Assembly: GCF_001542875.1 (NCBI RefSeq)
Contig: NZ_LMAF01000002.1
Location: forward strand, 891,501 to 955,500
DNA length: 64,000 nt
Direction of reading: 5' to 3'
Origin: Erythrobacter sp. YT30
Lineage (GTDB): Bacteria > Pseudomonadota > Alphaproteobacteria > Sphingomonadales > Sphingomonadaceae
Each line of letters starts with the position of its first letter. The first letter of the stretch is position 1. A model generated the notes under the pieces. That model worked only from the letters and a program-made list of their open reading frames with translations, was not told the DNA's origin and made no database searches. The translations under genes and the position numbers were made by a program. This document shows positions 16,318 to 25,250 of this stretch, piece by piece.

Positions 16318-17979
16318 TTACAACACTTCGGCTCTCAAAGCCTTTCGGTCGAGCTTGCCGATAATGGTCTTGGGCAGCTCATCTCGGATCACGACTTCAT
16401 CGACTCTTTCGTGCTTGCCGATCCGCTCATTTAGCCAGTCGCGCAATTCCTCGCCGGTAGCGGTTCCGCCATCGGCAATGGTGACATATGCGCGCGGGAC
16501 TTCGCCGCGATAATCTTCGGGCACTCCGATCACGAGCGCTTCTTTGACCGCATCGTTTTGAAGGATCACGTCCTCCACGACGCTAGGGAAAACCTTGAAC
16601 CCTCCGACCGAGATCATGTCCTTGATCCGGTCGACGATCTCTAAAAAGCCATCTTCGTCCATGGTCGCCACATCGCCCGTGCGCAGATAGCGTTTTCCGT
16701 CGCGCTCAACGAAGACATCGGCTGCGGCATCGGGCCGGTTCCAATATCCGCGCATGACTTGCGGGCCGTGGATCGCCAGTTCGCCCGGTCCGCCTTCCGG
16801 GGCGAGTTTTTCCGGGTCTTCCTTGTCGAGTAGAAGGATTTCGGTCCCCGCAACCAATTGCCCGATCGTGCCTTTTTTGCGCGCTCCGTCATACGGATTG
16901 ACCGAGACGACGCCTGCGCTTTCGGTGAGGCCATAGCCTTCCACCAGGCGAACGCCTGTCTCTTCTTCGAATTTCGCGTGGATTGGCGCGGGCATTGGGG
17001 CGCCGCCTGAAATGCATACGCGCAGCGAAGACAGGTCGGTTGAGGAGAGCTTGGGATGATCGAGCAGCGCCTGAAACATTGTCGGCACGCCGGGAAAGCC
17101 TGTTGCCTTGTACTTCTCGATCGTCTCGAGAACCTGACCTGCATCAAAGCGCGGTACCATCGCAATCGAGGCTCCGCTGGCGACGGCATGGTTCAAAAGG
17201 CTGGTGTTCGCGAAAACGTGAAAAAACGGCAGCGCTCCCATGAATACTTCGGCGCGCGGATTGCCGAACGGATTGATCGCGGCAGTCTGCTGCGCATTTA
17301 CGGTGAGCTGGTCATGCCCCAGCATCGCGCCTTTGGGCCTGCCGGTTGTGCCCCCTGTGTACTGGAGCAGAGCGAGATCATCGGCGGTCACTTCGGGTAG
17401 GTTCGCGCTGGCTGCGGCGGTGCAATCCTTCCACGCCTTGATCTGCGGCCCGTAGTCGACATTTGCAAACTGGCTGCGCTTGAAGAGCTTCAGCGCTGTG
17501 CCCTTGATCCAGGGAAGCATGTCGGACAGCCGGCCAACCACCAGCGTTTCAAGCTGTGACGCGGCAAGCACCTTGGATGCGGTATCATAAAGTTCGGGCA
17601 CATCAAGCGTCACCAGAACTTTGGTACCGCTATCCTCAACCTGCCAGCTCAATTCCTCGACCGAATAGAGCGGCGAGAAATTGACCACCACCGCGCCCGC
17701 CATCATCGCGCCGTAATACCCTGCGGCATAGATCGGGACGTTGGGCAGAAACAGACCGACCCGGTCGCCCTTTTCGATGCCCATTGCAATCAGGCCTGCG
17801 GCAAAGCGGTTCGACTCGTCCCAGATCTCGCCATACGAATAGGTGCGTCCGAGAAAATGCAGAAAGGGCGCGTCGCGATCGTACTGGACTGAACGCTCCA
17901 GCAGATCGGGCAAGGTCATCGGCGCGAACGTGGTGTCCCAGGGCGTGGGGTGATTATAGGTGTGCGAACTGACATTCAT
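16318..17979 (-). CDS. long-chain fatty acid-CoA ligase (AMP-binding)
   Basis: A 553-residue adenylate-forming enzyme that activates fatty acids to acyl-CoA. Motifs in order: the P-loop-like YTGGTTGRPKGAMLGH at about 206-221, the ALPFFHVFA region, VEGYGLTESAGVVSVNP (A5), the ATP-binding YLRTGDVATMDEDGFLEIVDRIKDMI (A7/A8), and the catalytic lysine near the end in LPKTIIGKLDRKAL. It belongs to the FadD class by overall length and text, although chain-length preference cannot be read. It is transcribed toward bactofilin with 40 bases between stops. It stands alone, with no other beta-oxidation genes adjacent. Confidence 0.9.
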   Translation of the reverse strand: MNVSSHTYNHPTPWDTTFAPMTLPDLLERSVQYDRDAPFLHFLGRTYSYGEIWDESNRFAAGLIAMGIEKGDRVGLFLPNVPIYAAGYYGAMMAGAVVVNFSPLYSVEELSWQVEDSGTKVLVTLDVPELYDTASKVLAASQLETLVVGRLSDMLPWIKGTALKLFKRSQFANVDYGPQIKAWKDCTAAASANLPEVTADDLALLQYTGGTTGRPKGAMLGHDQLTVNAQQTAAINPFGNPRAEVFMGALPFFHVFANTSLLNHAVASGASIAMVPRFDAGQVLETIEKYKATGFPGVPTMFQALLDHPKLSSTDLSSLRVCISGGAPMPAPIHAKFEEETGVRLVEGYGLTESAGVVSVNPYDGARKKGTIGQLVAGTEILLLDKEDPEKLAPEGGPGELAIHGPQVMRGYWNRPDAAADVFVERDGKRYLRTGDVATMDEDGFLEIVDRIKDMISVGGFKVFPSVVEDVILQNDAVKEALVIGVPEDYRGEVPRAYVTIADGGTATGEELRDWLNERIGKHERVDEVVIRDELPKTIIGKLDRKALRAEVL

Positions 17980-18125
17980 GTCAGCGTGGTTTGGCGACTA
18001 AGCCCCGCACACTCAAGGAAAACCGCACCGCAAGACACGCCAAACGGGCAAATTTACATCCATTCCGCCGCAGAATGCCGATTGGAGATGAGATCACCTC
18101 CAAATCGGCCCGCGAGAATGCGAAA

Positions 18126-18938
18126 TTACCCGTTCTGCTGTTCTTCGGATGCTTCTTCGGTCTCTGGCGCAGCGGGTTCAGCCGGTGCAGCAAATGCAGC
18201 ATCCGGATCAGCAGCGGCGGCAGCAGCTTCTTCTTCGCCTTCCGCTTCACGGCGCGCGGCAAGCCATGCTTCAGCTTCTGCTTCTTGCGCCGCTTCGGCG
18301 GCAGCTTTGGCATTCGCTTCGCGTTCGGCGCGCAGCTCCTCGATCAGCTTGTCTTTTTCAGAGCGGTTATCGCCGCCTTCTTCGGGCGCAGCCTCCGTTT
18401 CGATGCCGGCTCGCTTCGCCGCCTTGGCGACAACCGCGTCAAGCTCGCGCTGCGAACACAGACCAAGGGTTACAGGATCCTTGGGCTGGATATTCTGGAT
18501 GTTCCAGTGTGTGCGCTCTTTAATCGCGCCGATGGTGTTGCGCGTCGTACCGATGAGCTTCGAGATTTGCGCATCGGAAACTTCGGGGTGGTTGCGCAGG
18601 ATCCAGGCGATGCCGTCAGGCTTATCCTGACGCTTTGATACCGGCGTGTAACGAGGGCCTTTTGTGCGAGTTACCTCAACAGGCGCCTTGTGCATTTTGA
18701 GCGCGTATTCCGAATCTTCTTCGCCGAGCTTGATCTCGTCGAGCGTCAACTCGCCCGCATGGACAGGATCGCGGCCCGTATATTTGCTGCCGGCAAGATC
18801 ATCGGCCATCGCCTGCACTTCGAGAATGTGGAGGCCGCAAAATTCGGCAATCTGCTCAAAAGAGAGGCCGGTGTGATCGACCAGCCATGTGGCGGTCGCA
18901 TGCGGCATGAGTGGTTTGGGCTGGTCTTTGGCAGCCAT
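18126..18938 (-). CDS. trcR: cell-cycle transcriptional regulator TrcR (DUF1013 family)
   Basis: The 270-residue protein matches DUF1013/TrcR, an alphaproteobacterial regulator linked to the CtrA cell-cycle circuit. The conserved part is residues 1-180: PLMPHATATWLVDHTGLSFEQIAEFCGLHILEVQ (helix-turn-helix-like), KGPRYTPVSKRQDKPDGIAWILRNHPE, and QISKLIGTTRNTIGAIKERTHWN (second helix-turn-helix). The C-terminal 90 residues are a low-complexity Ala/Glu-rich helix and tail. SD-like GGAGAA precedes the ATG at 18938. A terminator-like hairpin sits just upstream (18963-18985), separating it from the glycosyltransferase gene, so it probably has its own promoter in the 124-base gap. Finding it in a window with a predicted origin is of interest. 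Confidence 0.88.
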   Translation of the reverse strand: MAAKDQPKPLMPHATATWLVDHTGLSFEQIAEFCGLHILEVQAMADDLAGSKYTGRDPVHAGELTLDEIKLGEEDSEYALKMHKAPVEVTRTKGPRYTPVSKRQDKPDGIAWILRNHPEVSDAQISKLIGTTRNTIGAIKERTHWNIQNIQPKDPVTLGLCSQRELDAVVAKAAKRAGIETEAAPEEGGDNRSEKDKLIEELRAEREANAKAAAEAAQEAEAEAWLAARREAEGEEEAAAAAADPDAAFAAPAEPAAPETEEASEEQQNG

Positions 18939-18962
18939 GGAAATTCTCCGTAAAATAAGAAG

Positions 18963-18985
18963 GGCCGCCCCTTACCGGAGCGGCC
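18963..18985 (-). terminator. intrinsic terminator of the glycosyltransferase operon
   Basis: On the minus strand GGCCGC (18985-18980) pairs with GCGGCC (18968-18963). The transcript then reads CTTCTTATTTT, a U-rich tail. It ends the plcP-agt-like operon before trcR. Confidence 0.65.
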
Positions 18986-19062
18986 ATTGCACGAAGGCAA
19001 ATAGGCGAAGACGGCGCAAACGGCAAGGCAATCTGCACCGCGCTTTCAAATCAGGCTGCTAT

Positions 19063-20136
19063 TCAGGTCGCGGGGAGCGCCTGCAAGGCCACGGTTTCTT
19101 CTTCGCGCAGCGCCACCAGACCGGCGAGGAACTGGCGTGTTGCGGCCTCCCAACTGTAGCTCGCGCCATATTTGGCGCAGGCCTTTGGATTGCAATCGCG
19201 CGCAACGTGAATCGCGCGGGCCAAATCATTGTCCATCGCGCCGACTTCGGAATGAATGATATCAACGGGTCCCGGAACGGGGAAGGCGGCCACCGGCGTT
19301 CCGCAAGCCAGCGCTTCGATCATCACTAGGCCAAACGTGTCGGTCTTGCTTGGAAAGACGAATACGTCCGCGCCTGCATAGCACCCGGCAAGATCAACTC
19401 CGGTACGCTTCCCAAGGAAAAGCGCGTGCGGGAATTTTGCCTTTAGTTCTGCGAGAGCCGGACCATCGCCAACCAAAACCTTCGTTCCCGGATAATCACA
19501 GGTCAGGAAGGCTTCGATGTTCTTCTCAATTGCGATCCGCCCGACATAAAGAAGGATAGGCCCGTCAATCTGAGCGTATTCGGGTGGCGGCGGCGCGTCG
19601 GGCGAAAAGCATGCCAAATCAACACCGCGGCTCCAATGGCTCAAGTGATTGAGACCGTGCTCGCGCAATTGCTCCCTGATGGTTTCGGTCGCGACCATGA
19701 TGCGCTGAGCCGGGCGATGAAACCAGCGTATGTACGGCCAGAAAAGATCGGCAGAAAGCCGGGTGCGGCGCGCGAAGTAATCGGGAAACTGCGTGTGATA
19801 CGCTGTGGTGAAAGGCACTTTCCGCCCCAAGCAGTACCGCCTCGCAGCAAAGCCCAAGGGGCCTTCCGTGGCGATATGAACAGCGTCCGGCTTCGTCCTC
19901 GCAAGCGCGCGGCCGGTCGCTCCCGGCCATGTAAGCGCCAGCCTGATTTCAGGGTAGGTGGGCGCGGGAAACGACATGTACTGATCGGGCGAAATCACTG
20001 TGACTTCGTGCCCCCATTGACGCAGGATGTCGCATGTCGTCGACAGTGTGCGCACCACGCCGTTGACCTGCGGGTGCCATGCATCTGTTACGATCGCGAT
20101 GGAGCGAGGTGTGGGGTGTCCGGACGAGCCTCTCAT
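19063..20136 (-). CDS. GT4 glycosyltransferase, probable Agt glycolipid synthase
   Basis: A 357-residue GT-B glycosyltransferase. The N-terminal SIAIVTDAWHPQVNGVVRTLSTTCDILRQWGHEV and PTYPEIRLAL, VHIATEGPLG and TAYHTQFPDYF are characteristic of diacylglycerol-type glycosyltransferases (the MgtA/Agt branch). The donor site reads FLGKRTGVDLAGCYAGADVFVFPSKTDTFGLVMIEALACGTPVAAFPV. It overlaps the upstream metallophosphoesterase by 4 bases (ATGA). In marine and soil alphaproteobacteria the same two-gene order encodes PlcP, which strips phospholipid head groups, and Agt, which glycosylates the diacylglycerol released, under phosphate limitation. Assignment to Agt rests on this neighbour and on N-terminal motifs; the sugar donor is unknown. 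Confidence 0.82.
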   Translation of the reverse strand: MRGSSGHPTPRSIAIVTDAWHPQVNGVVRTLSTTCDILRQWGHEVTVISPDQYMSFPAPTYPEIRLALTWPGATGRALARTKPDAVHIATEGPLGFAARRYCLGRKVPFTTAYHTQFPDYFARRTRLSADLFWPYIRWFHRPAQRIMVATETIREQLREHGLNHLSHWSRGVDLACFSPDAPPPPEYAQIDGPILLYVGRIAIEKNIEAFLTCDYPGTKVLVGDGPALAELKAKFPHALFLGKRTGVDLAGCYAGADVFVFPSKTDTFGLVMIEALACGTPVAAFPVPGPVDIIHSEVGAMDNDLARAIHVARDCNPKACAKYGASYSWEAATRQFLAGLVALREEETVALQALPAT

Positions 20137-21083
20137 GCTGCCTCCTTTGCCGGATCAGGCGCTGCCTCCGGCTCAGGCGAAGACTGCTTATCCAGGGCCG
20201 CTTCGCGTTGGCTCATTTCGTCGGCCCAGTTCAGAATCTCCATTCTGCCGTCTTCATGCTCGACGAGCGCATTGCACCCTTCGACCCAATCGCCGTCGTT
20301 CCAGTATTCAACGCTTTTCCCGGCAAACTCGAACTCACGGAATTCAGCGGTGTGAATGTGTCCGCACACGACGCCATCAACGCCGCGTTCCCCAGCCGCC
20401 TTGGCGACGACCTCTTCGTATTTGCCGATGAATTCGACCGACTTTTTGACCTTGTGCTTGGCGGCCTTAGCAAGCGACCAATACGGTTTGCCCAGCGCAT
20501 TGCGCACTGCATTCACCAGCACGTTCAATTGCATTGCCGCGCGATAGGTCCAATCACCAACGAACGCGAGCCAGCGGTGGGACTGCATAACAGCGTCGAA
20601 TTCATCGCCGTGCAAAACCATCAAACGGCGGCCATCGGCGGTGTTGTGGAAAGCGGCGCGGCGGATCTCGATCCCGCCAAAATTCAACCCGGTGAACTGG
20701 CGAAACATTTCATCATGATTGCCCGGAATATAGATTATGTGTGTTCCGCGCTTGGCCCGCTTCAAGATGCGCCAAACAACATCGTTATGCGCAGGCGGCC
20801 AGTAAAACTTCTTCTTCAGACGCCAGCCATCCACAATATCGCCGACCAGATACATAATCTCTGAATCGGTTCGATCGAGGAAATCGATCAGCATATCAGC
20901 GTTGCAGCCTCTGGTGCCCAGATGGATATCGCTGATCCAGATCGTCCTGAATTTGCGACGCTCAGGCCCTCCCGCTTCGGGAGTGGCGGGTTCAGGGATC
21001 GCGGGATTGCTGCGACGAATATCGGCGATCTTGGCAAGGCCGGAGCCAAAATCAGCAGCGTCGGGGTTCGGCAGATCAATCAT
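20133..21083 (-). CDS. metallophosphoesterase, probable PlcP phospholipase C
   Basis: A 316-residue COG2908-type calcineurin-fold phosphoesterase. Metal-binding motifs appear in order: ISDIHLGTRGCNADML (DxH), YLVGDIVDGW (GDxxD), IPGNHDE (GNHD), VLHGDEFD, and GHIHTAEF (GHxH). General databases call such proteins UDP-2,3-diacylglucosamine diphosphatases (LpxH), but the text GTRGCNAD..VGDIVDGWRLKKKFYWPPAHNDVV, the 40-residue N-terminal extension and the overlapping glycosyltransferase fit PlcP, the phospholipase C of bacterial lipid remodelling. The ATG at 21083 has an AGGA upstream; the adjacent TTG is less likely. A degenerate Pho-box-like array lies 54-82 bases upstream. LpxH activity cannot be excluded. 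Confidence 0.82.
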   Translation of the reverse strand: MIDLPNPDAADFGSGLAKIADIRRSNPAIPEPATPEAGGPERRKFRTIWISDIHLGTRGCNADMLIDFLDRTDSEIMYLVGDIVDGWRLKKKFYWPPAHNDVVWRILKRAKRGTHIIYIPGNHDEMFRQFTGLNFGGIEIRRAAFHNTADGRRLMVLHGDEFDAVMQSHRWLAFVGDWTYRAAMQLNVLVNAVRNALGKPYWSLAKAAKHKVKKSVEFIGKYEEVVAKAAGERGVDGVVCGHIHTAEFREFEFAGKSVEYWNDGDWVEGCNALVEHEDGRMEILNWADEMSQREAALDKQSSPEPEAAPDPAKEAA

Positions 21084-21136
21084 CAAGAGTCCTTCGGCTT
21101 TGCGAGCTCCTGTGCAAAAGCCCTTAGCCGTGGTTT

Positions 21137-21165
21137 GTTACAGGAGATTCACACCTGCGTGACGG
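21137..21165 (-). promoter_or_regulatory. degenerate Pho-box-like half-site array
   Basis: On the minus strand CCGTCAC (21165-21159) and CTGTAAC (21143-21137) each match 6 of 7 bases of the PhoB half-site CTGTCAY. Their spacing is 22 bases, two turns of the 11-base Pho-box repeat. The middle 7-mer (GTGTGAA) matches 4 of 7. It lies upstream of the plcP-like start. Binding is inferred from pattern only. Confidence 0.35.
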
Positions 21166-21278
21166 TTTTGCGTCATTCCACAGATATGATCTCAGTTCAT
21201 CCAGCGCGTTTCGTGCGCGACCCCTGTGAACAAATGCTACACCAAAATTAAGACCAATGCGCAAGGCTGTGCAAAGGA

Positions 21279-22310
21279 TCAGTCGGACGCAACATCCAAT
21301 ATGATTTTGCCGATGTGCTGGCCTGCCTCCATGCGGGCATGGGCAGCGGCGGCCTCAGCCAATGGAAATGTCTGATCCATCACCGGGGAAAGCTCGCCAT
21401 TGGTAAAAAGCGGCCATGCGGTGTGCGCGATTTCGTGGGCAAGCGCCGCTTTGAATGCATCGGAGCGCGGGCGCAGCGTCGATCCCGTCAATGTTAATCG
21501 CCGCATCATCACCATCGGCATGAACAGTTCGGCCTTTGCTCCTCCCAGAACGGCAATCGTAACATGGCGGCCATCTTCAGCAAGGCATTTGAGATTGCGC
21601 GGGACATAATCGCCTGAAACCATGTCGAGCACGATATCAACGCCCGCGCCATCGGTGCGGGTCTGGACCGCTTCAACGAAATCGGTTTCGCGGTAATTGA
21701 TCGCCAGGTCAGCGCCAACCTTGCGCGCGGCTTCACATTTCGACTCATCCCCGCACGTCACGATGACCGAAAGCCCGAATGCTTTTGCGAGCATAATCGC
21801 CATAGTGCCGATGCCCGATGTCCCGCCATGGACCAGCAGGCTTTCACCATCACGCGCCATGCCGCGTTCAAAGACATTGTGCCACACGGTGAAAAGCGTT
21901 TCGGGGAGCGCTGCGGCCTCGGCCAGATCCATATTGTCAGGAACGGGCAAGCAATGCTGCCACGGCGCAGCACAAAATTCAGCGTAGCCGCCGCCAGGTG
22001 TAAGCGCGGCAACGCGGCGGCCGAGCATGTCATCGGGAACACTACTGCCGATTGCGACGACATGGCCGGAGACTTCTAGGCCGAGGACTGGGGAAGCACC
22101 GGGAGGGGCGGGATAATGACCTGCGCGCTGGATGCAGTCGGGCCGATTAACCCCTGCAAATGCCACTTTGATAAGGACATCGTGATCGCCGATGTCTGGG
22201 ACCGCAATCTCTTCCACAGCAAGCACGTCAGGCCCGCCCGGTGCATCGAAGCCAATTGCTCGCATTGATTGAGGCAATTTTGAAGAGTCAGTCTTGGGCG
22301 TCGCAGCCAT
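21279..22310 (-). CDS. NAD(P)H-quinone oxidoreductase, zinc-independent MDR family (PIG3-like)
   Basis: A 343-residue medium-chain reductase. It shows FDAPGGPDVLAVEEI, an N-terminal GroES-like domain with GVNRPDCIQRAGHYPAPPGASPVLGLEVSG, the cofactor-binding VHGGTSGIGTMAIMLAKAFG (about 155-175), and TLTGSTLRPR, all typical of the PIG3/TIGR02824 branch. The zinc ligands of alcohol dehydrogenases are absent. It reduces quinones or enones with NADPH; the natural substrate is unclear. GGGGGGAATTGA immediately precedes the ATG. It is divergent from the DUF1192 gene and they share a 142-base promoter region. Confidence 0.88.
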   Translation of the reverse strand: MAATPKTDSSKLPQSMRAIGFDAPGGPDVLAVEEIAVPDIGDHDVLIKVAFAGVNRPDCIQRAGHYPAPPGASPVLGLEVSGHVVAIGSSVPDDMLGRRVAALTPGGGYAEFCAAPWQHCLPVPDNMDLAEAAALPETLFTVWHNVFERGMARDGESLLVHGGTSGIGTMAIMLAKAFGLSVIVTCGDESKCEAARKVGADLAINYRETDFVEAVQTRTDGAGVDIVLDMVSGDYVPRNLKCLAEDGRHVTIAVLGGAKAELFMPMVMMRRLTLTGSTLRPRSDAFKAALAHEIAHTAWPLFTNGELSPVMDQTFPLAEAAAAHARMEAGQHIGKIILDVASD

Positions 22311-22452
22311 TCAATTCCCCCCGATTCGGCACATTGACAAAGCTGTCTGGCTTTTGCCTGTGTGGCGAGTTTGATGCGCACTCACAATCATCTGGGCGAA
22401 TACCGATCAAGCCGATTGACAGCAAGCGGCGTGTCTTGCGATGTTGCAGGTA

Positions 22453-22656
22453 ATGGATATCGATGATCTGCCACGCCCCAAGGGCGATGCGGCGAGCCGG
22501 CTTGCCGGTGAAGATCTTGGGCCATACTCACAAGACGAGCTGACCGAGCGGATCACGCTTCTCGAAGCGGAGGTCGCGCGTGTCAAAGAGCATCGCGATA
22601 AGGCGAATGCCCACCGCGCAGCGGCTGATGCCTTATTCGGCAAGAGTTCAAGTTGA
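22453..22656 (+). CDS. DUF1192 small protein
   Basis: A 67-residue acidic protein: MDIDDLPRPKGDAASRLAGEDLGPYSQDELTERI followed by LEAEVARVKEHRDKANAHRAAADALFG. Both the LPRPK...LGPYS motif and the C-terminal short coiled coil are the DUF1192 signature of alphaproteobacteria. The function is unknown. I chose the ATG at 22453 since conserved text begins there; an ATG at 22441 is in frame. It precedes clpA by 148 bases on the same strand. Confidence 0.8.
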   Translation: MDIDDLPRPKGDAASRLAGEDLGPYSQDELTERITLLEAEVARVKEHRDKANAHRAAADALFGKSSS

Positions 22657-22804
22657 GGCAAACGGGCGGCCTTTACCTGGCAAAGCCAACACAGCGCTCG
22701 CAATTGCGCACAAGTGCACCATATAGATTTCATCAGGCGTTAAGCGCCTATCTCCATGCTCCCTCTCCCGGAGCTTTTTCCGCACGCTGATAGAGACCTT
22801 TCAA

Positions 22805-25207
22805 ATGCCCAGTTTTGCCCAAAATCTTGAACGAACTCTTCACAACGCACTCGGCCATGCGTCAGAGCGGCGCCACGAATATGCGACGCTAGAGCACTTG
22901 TTGCTTGCGCTGATCGACGATGAAGATGGCGCGCAGGTTATGGCGGCATGCGGGGTCGATTTGGCTGAGCTGGGCGAAGTTGTAAAACAGTATCTCGATC
23001 AGGAATATCAGTCGCTTAAAACCGAAGAAGACGCCGATCCGCAGCCCACTGCCGGTTTCCAGCGCGTGATCCAGCGTGCGATCCTGCACGTGCAGTCTTC
23101 GGGTAAAGATACAGTGACAGGCGCAAACGTGCTGGTCGCTCTGTTTTCTGAGCGCGATTCCTACGCCGTCTATTTCCTCCAACAGCAGGATATGAGCCGA
23201 CTCGACGCGGTGAGCTACATCAGCCACGGCATCGGCAAAGGCGGTCGGCAGATAGAGAGCAAAACGCCTGCGTCGAACGAAGAGGGCGCTGCCGAAGCAG
23301 AGGCTGCCAAGGAAGGCGGCAACAAGAAAGAGACCGCTCTTGATCAGTTCACCGTTAATCTCAACGCCAAAGCTGAAGCGGGCAAAGTCGACCCGCTGAT
23401 CGGTCGCGGCCCGGAAGTTGATCGCACTGTCCAGATCCTGTGCCGCCGCAGCAAAAACAATCCGCTTTATGTCGGCGATCCCGGCGTTGGTAAAACCGCG
23501 ATTGCCGAAGGTCTCGCGCGCAAGATCATCGAAGGCGATGTGCCTGAAGTGCTTGCGCCAGCAGTGATCTATTCGCTCGACATGGGCGCATTGCTTGCAG
23601 GCACGCGGTATCGCGGCGATTTCGAAGAACGCCTGAAGCAGGTCGTAACCGAGCTCGAAGGCATGCCCGATGCCATCCTGTTCATTGACGAGATTCACAC
23701 CGTTATCGGCGCTGGTGCGACCAGTGGCGGGGCGATGGATGCGTCCAACCTTCTAAAGCCAGCGCTTTCCGGCGGGACGATCCGCTGCATCGGTTCGACC
23801 ACCTACAAGGAATTCCGCAATCACTTCGAAAAGGATCGCGCGCTGCTGCGTCGCTTCCAGAAAATCGACGTGAATGAGCCGACAATTGAGGACACCGTCA
23901 AAATCCTCAAAGGTTTGCGCAGCGCATTTGAAGAGCATCACGGCGTTAAATACACGCCTGACGCGCTGAAAACGGCGGTCGAGCTATCCTCACGCTACAT
24001 CAATGATCGCAAACTGCCCGATAAGGCGATCGATGTGATTGACGAAGTGGGCGCGATGCAGATGCTTGTGCCACCAAGCCGCCGGAAGAAGAAAATCACC
24101 GCCAAGGAAATCGAAGCTGTGATTGCAACAATGGCGCGCATCCCGCCCAAATCCGTTTCGAAAGATGACAAGAAAGCACTCGAAAATCTTGAGCGCGATC
24201 TGAAGCATGTCGTCTTCGGCCAGGATGAGGCAATCACGCGCCTGTCCACCGCAATGAAACTGTCCCGCGCTGGTCTGCGCGATCCGGACAAGCCCATTGG
24301 CTCGTTCCTGTTCTCCGGCCCCACCGGTGTCGGTAAGACCGAAGTTGCGCGTCAGCTTGCTTCGATCATGGGGATCGAATTGAAGCGCTTCGATATGTCC
24401 GAATATATGGAACGTCACAGCGTTTCGCGCCTCATCGGTGCGCCTCCGGGCTATGTCGGTTACGATCAGGGCGGCCTTTTGACCGATGCGATCGATCAAA
24501 ACCCGCATTGCGTACTGCTGCTTGATGAAATCGAGAAGGCCCACCCGGACCTGTTTAACATTCTGCTGCAGGTCATGGATAATGGCCGTTTGACTGACCA
24601 CCACGGCAAGACAGTCGATTTCCGCAATGTCGTGCTGATCATGACAACCAATGCGGGCGCATCCGACATGGCGCGCCAGGGCATCGGCTTTGGCGATGTG
24701 TCGAAGGAGGATGCGGGTTCAGAAGCGGTGAAGAAGATGTTCACGCCGGAATTCCGCAACCGTTTGGATGCGATTGTGCCGTTTGCCTATCTCGGCAAAT
24801 CAACCGTTGCGCGCGTCGTCGACAAGTTCATCCTTGAGCTTGAGCTGCAGCTCGCTGAACAGAACGTCCACATCCAGTTCGACAGCGATGCCCGCGATTG
24901 GCTCGCCGATAAGGGCTATGACAAGCTCTATGGCGCGCGTCCGATGGGCCGGCTCATTCAGGACAAGATCAAACAACCGCTCGCCGAAGAGCTGCTGTTT
25001 GGCAAGCTCGCCGATGGCGGCGAGGTGCATGTCAGCATCAAGGATGGCAAGCCAGCCTTTGAGCTATCGCCAGCACCACCAAAGGCATCGGCCAAGCGCA
25101 AGACGGCGGCCAAGAAGAAGCCCGCAGCCAAAAAGTCTGAGCCCAAAGGTGGTCCGGACAGCAAACCTGAAGCGTCAGGCAACGCAACAGGCGGAGAAGC
25201 CAGCTAA
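22805..25207 (+). CDS. clpA: ATP-dependent Clp protease ATP-binding subunit ClpA
   Basis: ClpA unfolds substrates and feeds them to ClpP. The 800-residue protein has an N-domain (1-145, FAQNLERTLHNALGHASERRHEYATLEHLLLALIDD), a first AAA+ module with GDPGVGKTAIAEG and the IDEIHT Walker B, and a second with GPTGVGKTEVARQ and LLDEIEKAHPD. The order and the absence of a ClpB-type middle domain identify ClpA. The last 45 residues are a Lys/Ala/Pro-rich low-complexity tail (ASAKRKTAAKKKPAAKKS) beyond the usual end. clpS, often the upstream partner, is not adjacent; DUF1192 is. An intrinsic terminator follows at 25251. Confidence 0.95.
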   Translation: MPSFAQNLERTLHNALGHASERRHEYATLEHLLLALIDDEDGAQVMAACGVDLAELGEVVKQYLDQEYQSLKTEEDADPQPTAGFQRVIQRAILHVQSSGKDTVTGANVLVALFSERDSYAVYFLQQQDMSRLDAVSYISHGIGKGGRQIESKTPASNEEGAAEAEAAKEGGNKKETALDQFTVNLNAKAEAGKVDPLIGRGPEVDRTVQILCRRSKNNPLYVGDPGVGKTAIAEGLARKIIEGDVPEVLAPAVIYSLDMGALLAGTRYRGDFEERLKQVVTELEGMPDAILFIDEIHTVIGAGATSGGAMDASNLLKPALSGGTIRCIGSTTYKEFRNHFEKDRALLRRFQKIDVNEPTIEDTVKILKGLRSAFEEHHGVKYTPDALKTAVELSSRYINDRKLPDKAIDVIDEVGAMQMLVPPSRRKKKITAKEIEAVIATMARIPPKSVSKDDKKALENLERDLKHVVFGQDEAITRLSTAMKLSRAGLRDPDKPIGSFLFSGPTGVGKTEVARQLASIMGIELKRFDMSEYMERHSVSRLIGAPPGYVGYDQGGLLTDAIDQNPHCVLLLDEIEKAHPDLFNILLQVMDNGRLTDHHGKTVDFRNVVLIMTTNAGASDMARQGIGFGDVSKEDAGSEAVKKMFTPEFRNRLDAIVPFAYLGKSTVARVVDKFILELELQLAEQNVHIQFDSDARDWLADKGYDKLYGARPMGRLIQDKIKQPLAEELLFGKLADGGEVHVSIKDGKPAFELSPAPPKASAKRKTAAKKKPAAKKSEPKGGPDSKPEASGNATGGEAS

Positions 25208-25250
25208 TTCGACAAGCGGCACTGGCATTCTGCCACCATATGTGATTGAT

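Noticed and set aside
20133-21083. Naming the phosphoesterase lpxH
   Set aside because: COG2908 similarity alone would give this name, but motif text and the overlapping glycosyltransferase favour PlcP. Kept as an alternative in the entry.
22657-22804. clpS gene upstream of clpA
   Set aside because: The 148-base gap has no coding frame of ClpS type (expected about 100 residues); DUF1192 occupies the upstream position.
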